Shown in pieces: positions 6,598 to 11,348 of a DNA stretch of 11,348 nt (positions are counted from its first letter, which is position 1; each line of letters opens with the position of its first letter). The DNA comes from Betaproteobacteria bacterium. GTDB lineage: Bacteria > Pseudomonadota > Gammaproteobacteria > Burkholderiales > Rhodocyclaceae. Below the pieces are notes generated by a model, which was given only the letters and a program-made list of their open reading frames with translations, was not told the origin of the DNA and did no database searches. Made by a program: the position numbers and the translations under genes. The stretch lies in NCBI GenBank assembly GCA_016880375.1, contig JAEHDO010000013.1, positions 1-11,348 of the forward strand. Direction: 5' to 3'.

Positions 6598-8078
6598 ATC
6601 GCAACAGGAACTGCGACGATCACCGCATTGCCACCCTTGTTGGCAAACCGCTGGATCATCTGCAGGTGGTTGGCCGCAAGCCATTCATCGATGCCGGCGT
6701 CCCTGGCGTGAACATCGAGCACCAGCATGTCGAAGCGGTTTTCTGCGACTGCGCTGGCCAAGGCATCCCTTTCGAGTCGATTGCGCCCGGTCGCGGCATA
6801 GCCCAGACCGGCATAGTAGGCGACGCGCGGATTCTCGACATACACACGCGAAGCGGCCACCCGGTTGGCCGCCAGCCATTTCCCTGCATCGATGATCTGG
6901 GTACTCTTCGGCGAGAACGACAGCACGTTCGCCAGCAGGGTGAGCAACGCCAGTGTCAGCATCAGCCCGCGCCAGCGGGGGAAACGCTGCATCAACGCCG
7001 CCAGCCCCGCCGCAATGACGGGCACCGCCAGCAGGTTCAGCAGGGCGACGTAGCGGCCGACAAGGAAGAACTGGTGGGTGATGAAGGCGACCAGCACCAG
7101 GACGTGGGCGAAGAAAACCCAAGGCAGGGGCTGCCAGCGCGCCAGAACGGCCCGCAGCGGCTGGCCGGCGAAGGCGAAAGCCAGAGGCACGACGAATACG
7201 CCGGTCATCTTGAGGAACTTCACCGGGATGATGGTGAGCAGCCCGAAGAAGAGGACATAGCCCGCCTCCTCGCGCGAGTACTTGTGCTTGAAGACGAACT
7301 CGGACATCCGGCCGGCCGCATCGCCGATGACCTGCAGCTGGCGCAAGGGATTGGCCGCCTCGAAAAAAGACCTCATGCTGTCCGGCATCGGCACGAGTCC
7401 GCTGGCGAACAACGCACCGGCCATGGCCGCTCCGGCCAGCGGCAGGCAGCCGAGCATGAGCACGCGGCGCAGCCGCGACCCGGCCGGTGCCGCCAGCGTC
7501 TGCCACAGCATCAGCGCCGGAATAATGGCCAAGGCCTCGCGCCGAAACAGGGCAGCGCAGCAGATCGCCGCCTGGCAGGCGAGCGCTTCCCGCCAACGAT
7601 GCGATTCGTCCCACCGCATCGCCAGCCAGAACGCCAGCAGGCCGAAGAACCAGAAACCGTACTCGCGCAGGACCTGGTTGCGGTATTCGTTGTAAGCGGG
7701 CATTGCCAGCACGACCAGGACGGCGGCCCAGGCGGCTTCAGGCAGGCGCCGGCGCGTGATGGCGACCAGCAGGCTGCAGGCGCCCGCCAGGAACAAGGCG
7801 TTGATCGCGTAGGCAGATGTTTCCGGGCCCAGCCGCGTGGCCGAACTGGCGACAGCAATCAGCGCCGGCTGAAATGCGAGGAACGGCCAGCCCGGGTGTT
7901 GCCGGACGCCGGCAGAACCATGGTCGATGATCGACTGCGCCCACTCGACGTAGAACATGCCGTCGCGATTGAGCACGGGCGAATTCCATACCGCCACGGC
8001 AGACAGCATCAGGCTGCAAATGAACGCCATGCGCACGGGCCCCACCGCCCTCGCCCAGGCTGACACTTTTTCCCTCAT
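6540..8078 (-). CDS. Multi-pass membrane protein, GT-C glycosyltransferase-like
   Basis: This 512-residue polytopic protein is the last gene of the four-gene minus-strand operon. A hydrophobic segment at about 15-33 is followed by an acidic-loop motif NRDGMFYVEWAQ (37-48), resembling the first periplasmic loop of GT39/GT83 enzymes where the catalytic Asp lies. Several more membrane segments follow, with NQVLREYGFWFFG at about 134-146. The final 130 or so residues are soluble-looking (AGKWLAANRVAASRVYVENP onwards) and probably periplasmic. A strong ribosome site, GGAGG, lies five bases before the ATG at 8078. That ATG overlaps the upstream stop as ATGA. The 3' end overlaps the convergent GT4 gene by 58 bp. 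It probably transfers a polyprenyl-linked sugar, but only the membrane topology and operon position support this; no exact family was recognised. Confidence 0.75.
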   Translation of the reverse strand: MREKVSAWARAVGPVRMAFICSLMLSAVAVWNSPVLNRDGMFYVEWAQSIIDHGSAGVRQHPGWPFLAFQPALIAVASSATRLGPETSAYAINALFLAGACSLLVAITRRRLPEAAWAAVLVVLAMPAYNEYRNQVLREYGFWFFGLLAFWLAMRWDESHRWREALACQAAICCAALFRREALAIIPALMLWQTLAAPAGSRLRRVLMLGCLPLAGAAMAGALFASGLVPMPDSMRSFFEAANPLRQLQVIGDAAGRMSEFVFKHKYSREEAGYVLFFGLLTIIPVKFLKMTGVFVVPLAFAFAGQPLRAVLARWQPLPWVFFAHVLVLVAFITHQFFLVGRYVALLNLLAVPVIAAGLAALMQRFPRWRGLMLTLALLTLLANVLSFSPKSTQIIDAGKWLAANRVAASRVYVENPRVAYYAGLGYAATGRNRLERDALASAVAENRFDMLVLDVHARDAGIDEWLAANHLQMIQRFANKGGNAVIVAVPVAIQNSPPTTERHRAKTGSTE

Positions 8079-9565
8079 TGCGTCCTCCCTTCGCGACCCG
8101 CTTCGCCGGCAGCGTTGGCGAAGATCCTTACCGCCGCCTTGTGGTCTGCGCCGGCCGGCCAGCGAAACACTTCGCGCATTGCCGGTCCCTGCGGACCGAA
8201 CAGGCGCGGGAATTGATCCGGCGATTCCACTGCAAGGTAAGCAGGCGCGGCCCCGCCCATCAGCCGCAGCGCCTCCTGTTCATCGATCCAGGGGCGAAAA
8301 GTGCCCAGGACCAGCTGGAATGTCACGGGCGTATCCAGGTGGTGGAGCCGCTTCGCGTCGAAGCCGTTCGCCGCGAACGCCTTGGCGGCCCGCTGCGCCT
8401 CGACGGTGTAGCGCACTTCCCCGCTCTGCTGCCCGGCCTTGAGATGATAGGACCACCAGGCGGCGCCGAGGAAGAACAAAATCAGCCCCGCCAGCACGGC
8501 TCCCGTTGCGCGCGCGCCGATGCGCCCGGCCAGGCGTGCCATCTCGCAGCCGGCCAGCAGCGCCGCCGCCGGCCACAGCGGCAGCAGCAGGTCGCCGCGA
8601 TGGTGCGAGGCCAGCGAGAACAGGATGATGCCGCCGACGATCCAGCAGAAGAGGAAACGCTCGAAGCGGCGCGTGGCGGTCTCTGCCGCGGGATGGCGCA
8701 CGATGCGCCACAGGCCGTAGAGCACGAACAGGCTGAAGGGCAGGAAGCGCAGGATGAAATAGAGGGTCGGCTTCGGCAGGTTGCGGCCGGGAAAGCCGCC
8801 CTTGCCGACGCCGGTGGCCTGGCCTACGAGTTCCTCGAAGAACAGCTTGTCCACGAGCGGCTTGCCGGCGGAGAGCAGGGCCGGCAGCAACCACCCCAGC
8901 ACGAGCAGCAGAAAGAGCCCTAACCCGATCCAGTGCGAACCCGACAGGGGCGGCGTGGCCGGATCGCTGCGCCGCTCCCAGAACCAGGCCAGAAGGCCCA
9001 TGGCGGCGAGCACCAGGCCGAGCGGCCCCTTGATCAGCGTGGCCAGCGCAGCCCAGAACCAGAACGGCGTCCAGCCGCCGCCGCGCTCCCAGGCACGCTG
9101 CGCCGCAAATGCGCCGAGGGCAACGACCAGCGCGAACAAGGCATCGGTACGCACCAGGGCAATGTGCTTGGACATCATCGGCGCCAAGACGACGGCGAGT
9201 GCCGCCAGCCCGCCTGCCCATGGGCCGTAGCGCCGGCGCCCGACTTCCAGCACGAGCAAGGCCATGGCCAGCACCGCCAGCGCCGAAGGCAGGGTCAGCG
9301 TCAGGCGGTTGATGCCGCCGATCGAGGCTGCAGCGGCGGCGATCCAGGTATGCAGCGGCGGCTTCGACATGATGCGGCCGCGGATGTCCTGCTGCACCAG
9401 CCAGTGCCCCTGCCAGACGACGTCCATGACGTAGCCGACGTTGCGGTCCTGGGCATCGGCCTCGAGGTTGGAGGGCCCCGTCAGGCGGATGGCGTAGAAC
9501 GCCAGCACCAGCAGTCCCAGCACGGCGCCCCAGGCCAGCCGACCCTGCCAGACGGACCGATTCAT
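8075..9565 (-). CDS. ArnT/PMT-like GT39 membrane glycosyltransferase
   Basis: This 496-residue integral membrane protein belongs to the ArnT / protein-mannosyltransferase superfamily, which uses polyprenyl-phosphate sugars on the periplasmic side of the inner membrane. After the first membrane segment (about 10-27), the periplasmic loop shows NLEADAQDRN (33-42), with the acidic residues expected for catalysis. SKPPLHTWI follows at 67-75; the KPP-L--W pattern is typical of ArnT-like enzymes. The rest is alternating hydrophobic segments with a soluble C-terminal domain of about 110 residues. The true start is the ATG at 9565; the long in-frame extension upstream is spurious because it runs antiparallel through the VTT gene. 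The start overlaps the VTT stop (ATGA at 9562-9565). In ArnT the acceptor is lipid A; here the acceptor and sugar are unknown. Confidence 0.85.
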   Translation of the reverse strand: MNRSVWQGRLAWGAVLGLLVLAFYAIRLTGPSNLEADAQDRNVGYVMDVVWQGHWLVQQDIRGRIMSKPPLHTWIAAAAASIGGINRLTLTLPSALAVLAMALLVLEVGRRRYGPWAGGLAALAVVLAPMMSKHIALVRTDALFALVVALGAFAAQRAWERGGGWTPFWFWAALATLIKGPLGLVLAAMGLLAWFWERRSDPATPPLSGSHWIGLGLFLLLVLGWLLPALLSAGKPLVDKLFFEELVGQATGVGKGGFPGRNLPKPTLYFILRFLPFSLFVLYGLWRIVRHPAAETATRRFERFLFCWIVGGIILFSLASHHRGDLLLPLWPAAALLAGCEMARLAGRIGARATGAVLAGLILFFLGAAWWSYHLKAGQQSGEVRYTVEAQRAAKAFAANGFDAKRLHHLDTPVTFQLVLGTFRPWIDEQEALRLMGGAAPAYLAVESPDQFPRLFGPQGPAMREVFRWPAGADHKAAVRIFANAAGEAGREGRTQ

Positions 9566-10287
9566 CGGCGCGTCCGGCCCTTGCGCCAACGCCAGAGCAT
9601 GAAGGCGCCCAGCAGCAGCACGATGCCGGCGGCGGCCAGCTTGCCCAGCCCCTCCACCGCCTTCTCGTCCACGACGCCGCTGCCGATCAGCGCCGCGATG
9701 ACGCCCTGCGGCAGGTAGCCGACGAAGGTGCCCAGCAGGAAGGCACGCGCGCTGACCTGGCTCAGCGCCAGCCCGCTGTTGATCATGACGCTGGTGAGCG
9801 GCAGCTGGCGGATCAGCACCACTGCCTTGATCGAGGAACGCACGCGGAAGGCGCGGCCGACGAGGCGATGGCGGCCGAAACGACGCTCGATCCAGGCGCG
9901 CCCGCCATGGCGCACCGCCCAGAAGGTCAGCCAGGAACCGATCACCGCACCGGCCTGCGCCAGGGCCAACCCCAGCCAGAAGCCGAATGCGAGCCCGCCC
10001 AGGACGTAGAAGATCAGCCGCGGCGCGCCGACAGCGACCAGGCCGACGACCAGCAGGACATAGACGATCTCGGCCCACAGGTCATCCCCGGCGAGGAAGG
10101 CGCGCAGCTGATGGATGTCGCGGACGATGCCGCCGACTGGGGTGAAGTAGAGCAGGACGAAAGCCGCTGCTGCCGCAACAAGGAGGAACAGGAGGCGGCG
10201 CAGTTCCTTGTTGAAGCCGGGCGCCACCGATTCAGGTTCGATTTCGTCCTCGGCGGCTTCCGGGATGTCCGCCCCGGACTCGCTCAT
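9562..10287 (-). CDS. TVP38/TMEM64 (VTT, DedA-superfamily) membrane protein
   Basis: This 241-residue inner-membrane protein has an acidic N-terminal tail (MSESGADIPEAAEDEIEPES, residues 1-20). A membrane segment at about 31-50 precedes the VTT core: GAPRLIFYVLGG (87-98), AFGFWLGLALAQAGAVIG (100-117), a basic loop with WIERRFGRH (132-140), LIRQLPLTSVMIN (158-170) and GYLPQGVIAALIGSG (190-204). A last hydrophobic helix (about 217-232) ends in a basic tail. Some VTT/DedA-superfamily members are known lipid scramblases or carrier-lipid translocases. The gene overlaps both neighbours by 4 bp (ATGA at 10284-10287 and 9562-9565), between an ArnC-like and an ArnT-like enzyme. A role in moving the carrier lipid, or sugar-carrier lipid, between them is an inference from position. 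The family call is solid. Confidence 0.87.
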   Translation of the reverse strand: MSESGADIPEAAEDEIEPESVAPGFNKELRRLLFLLVAAAAAFVLLYFTPVGGIVRDIHQLRAFLAGDDLWAEIVYVLLVVGLVAVGAPRLIFYVLGGLAFGFWLGLALAQAGAVIGSWLTFWAVRHGGRAWIERRFGRHRLVGRAFRVRSSIKAVVLIRQLPLTSVMINSGLALSQVSARAFLLGTFVGYLPQGVIAALIGSGVVDEKAVEGLGKLAAAGIVLLLGAFMLWRWRKGRTRR

Positions 10288-11042
10288 CGACCCTGCCCTT
10301 GCCCGCGGGCGCCTTCCACGCGCTCGGCCGGCAGGGCGCGCGCGGCGAACCAGCGCACGCCGAAGCAGTCGCGGATGCCGCGCCAGAGCCGGTTGTGCAC
10401 GCCGTACTTCGACACGCCGCGCAGGCGCGGACGGTGGTTCACCGGATGCTCGGCGACGACATAGCCCTTGCTGCGCAGCAGGGTGGGCATGAAGCGGTGC
10501 AGGCCATTGAACACCGGCAGCTCGCGCGTGCAGGCGGCGCGCACCACGCGCACGCCGCAGCCGCTGTCTGTGACGCGGTCGCCGGTCGCCCAGTTGCGGA
10601 AGCCGTTGCCGACGCGCGAGGAGAGCTTGCGGATGAAATTGTCCTGGCGCTTGGCGCGCACGCCGGTGACGCAATCGACGCCGAGCCGCCGCGCCTCGTC
10701 GAGCATGTGCGGCAGGTCGGCCGGGTCGTTCTGCCCGTCGCCGTCGAGGGTACCGACCCACTCGCCGCGCGCGGCGCGGAAGCCGGTCGCCACGGCGGCG
10801 CTCTGGCCGAAGTTGCGGCGGTGGCGCAGGCTGCGCACGACGCCGTTCGTTTCAAAAGTCAGCCGCTGCAGCACGGCGGGGCTGTCGTCGCTGCTGGCAT
10901 CGTCCACGAAAATCACTTCGTAGCTTTCCGGCCGGCCGTCAAGGGCGGCCTGGATCTCGCGCACCATGGGTTCGATGTTCTCCGCCTCGTTGTAGACGGG
11001 GATGACGATCGAGAACTGGGGGGCGTCGGCTGTCATGTTCAT
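10284..11042 (-). CDS. GT2 polyprenyl-phosphate glycosyltransferase (DPM1/ArnC-like)
   Basis: This 252-residue cytoplasmic GT-A enzyme probably transfers a sugar from a nucleotide donor to undecaprenyl phosphate. Motifs in order are FSIVIPVYNEAENI (10-23), FVDDASSDD (45-53), RRNFGQSAAVATGF (75-88), the DxD motif in TLDGDGQNDP (98-107), the acceptor-region DSGCGVRVV (159-167) and a R-x-x-G-SKYG pattern near 207-214. These match the DPM1-like group. It lacks the two C-terminal membrane helices of ArnC-type enzymes and ends in a basic tail, so it would be a soluble or peripheral member. ATG at 11042 is used; ATG at 11036 is in frame and equally possible, and no strong ribosome site is seen. The stop overlaps the next start as ATGA. 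It is the first gene of the four-gene coupled operon. Confidence 0.87.
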   Translation of the reverse strand: MNMTADAPQFSIVIPVYNEAENIEPMVREIQAALDGRPESYEVIFVDDASSDDSPAVLQRLTFETNGVVRSLRHRRNFGQSAAVATGFRAARGEWVGTLDGDGQNDPADLPHMLDEARRLGVDCVTGVRAKRQDNFIRKLSSRVGNGFRNWATGDRVTDSGCGVRVVRAACTRELPVFNGLHRFMPTLLRSKGYVVAEHPVNHRPRLRGVSKYGVHNRLWRGIRDCFGVRWFAARALPAERVEGARGQGQGR

Positions 11043-11129
11043 CAGGATACTGCTTTCGGCTCAGGGACTTGGCGTCCATCACGGGTGCCGCATGATACCC
11101 GATGACGGCCCCTCATGCCATGCTTCCGC

Positions 11130-11348
11130 TCACTTCGCGACCAGCACGTCCTCCATGATGAGATAGCGCAGGTCGGAGCCGAAGAACATGTTCAGTGCAT
11201 CGGTCGGCGAACAGATCATCGGCTCGCCGCGGCGGTTGAGGGAGGTGTTGAGCACAACGCCGTTGCCGGTGAGCTTCTCCATCTCCAGCATCAGGTCGTA
11301 GTAGCGCGGGTTGAACTCGCGGCGCAGCACCTGGGCGCGCGAGGTGCC
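11130..11348 (-). CDS. Carbamoyltransferase (NodU/CmcH family), C-terminal fragment cut by window edge
   Basis: The frame is open from the window edge to a TGA at 11130-11132, giving the last 72 residues of a larger protein. The segment VVLNTSLNRRGEPMICSPTDAL matches the conserved C-terminal motif of NodU/CmcH carbamoyltransferases (NTSFN-RGEPI--TP-DA). It is preceded by REFNPRYYDLM and followed by DLRYLIMEDVLVAK. The family transfers carbamoyl groups from carbamoyl phosphate to hydroxyls of sugars or other small molecules; TobZ and NodU are known examples. The catalytic N-terminal domain is outside the window. An 87-base gap separates it from the GT2 gene on the same strand. The family call is good; substrate and operon membership are not established. 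Confidence 0.85.
   Translation of the reverse strand, partial: GTSRAQVLRREFNPRYYDLMLEMEKLTGNGVVLNTSLNRRGEPMICSPTDALNMFFGSDLRYLIMEDVLVAK

Noticed and set aside
6567..8063. A 498-codon plus-strand open frame lying antisense to the 512-residue membrane protein gene
   Set aside because: Its product is low-complexity, rich in Arg, Gln, Gly and His, with no domain pattern, whereas the minus strand encodes a clear polytopic membrane protein with a good ribosome site. Long antisense frames are expected at high GC.
9566..10078. In-frame N-terminal extension of the GT39 gene
   Set aside because: The extension is Arg/Ala/Gly-rich and overlaps the VTT gene in another frame. The ATG at 9565 with ATGA coupling precedes a normal first membrane helix.
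10288..10761. In-frame N-terminal extension of the VTT gene
   Set aside because: It is a high-GC shadow of the GT2 gene in another frame. The ATG at 10287 with ATGA overlap gives a sensible protein length.
11077..11104. Imperfect inverted repeat (CAT..CGGGT / ACCCG.ATG) between the carbamoyltransferase and GT2 genes
   Set aside because: The stem is only five pairs plus three beyond a bulge, and no U-run follows on the minus strand, so it does not qualify as an intrinsic terminator. It could still be a weak structure in the leader.
1..11348. CRISPR arrays, insertion sequences, tRNA or rRNA genes
   Set aside because: No direct repeat series, transposase motifs, terminal inverted repeats or RNA gene signatures were seen in the window.

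Overview
The window looks like a chromosomal lipopolysaccharide / surface-glycan assembly locus from a high-GC Gram-negative bacterium, most likely a betaproteobacterium (Rhodocyclales or a relative). That placement is an inference from an MsbA-type lipid A exporter, an LPS-core-kinase-like gene next to it, the high GC content and the gene families present. No rRNA, tRNA or taxonomic marker is available to confirm it. Thirteen protein-coding genes can be supported, two of them cut by the window edges. Coding density is very high: the longest gap is about 111 bases, and several neighbouring genes overlap.

Region 1 (1-1170): the start of an msbA-like ABC exporter gene on the minus strand and, divergent from it, a small Kdo/heptose-kinase-like gene on the plus strand. 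A short intergenic region with possible promoter elements separates them. Region 2 (1216-6597): a modification and transfer cluster. It holds four methyltransferase-fold proteins (two zinc-ribbon paralogues pointing at each other across a GT2 gene, then two more divergent ones in tandem), one rhamnosyltransferase-like GT2 enzyme and one GT4-like glycosyltransferase. Strand switches occur inside this region, and two convergent gene pairs overlap at their 3' ends.

Region 3 (6540-11042, minus strand): a tight four-gene operon in which each junction is a 4-bp ATGA stop/start overlap. In transcription order it encodes a DPM1/ArnC-like polyprenyl-phosphate glycosyltransferase, a VTT/TVP38 (DedA-superfamily) membrane protein, an ArnT/PMT-like GT39 membrane glycosyltransferase and a second multi-membrane GT-C-like protein. 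This resembles a complete route: charge a lipid carrier with sugar in the cytoplasm, move it across the membrane, and transfer the sugar on the periplasmic side. Region 4 (11130-11348): the C-terminal end of a NodU/CmcH-type carbamoyltransferase, on the same strand upstream of the operon.

Taken together, the genes probably decorate the LPS core, O-antigen or another exported glycan with methyl, carbamoyl and extra glycosyl groups. The most interesting idea is that the VTT protein in the coupled operon acts as the carrier-lipid translocase of an ArnC/ArnT-like pathway.
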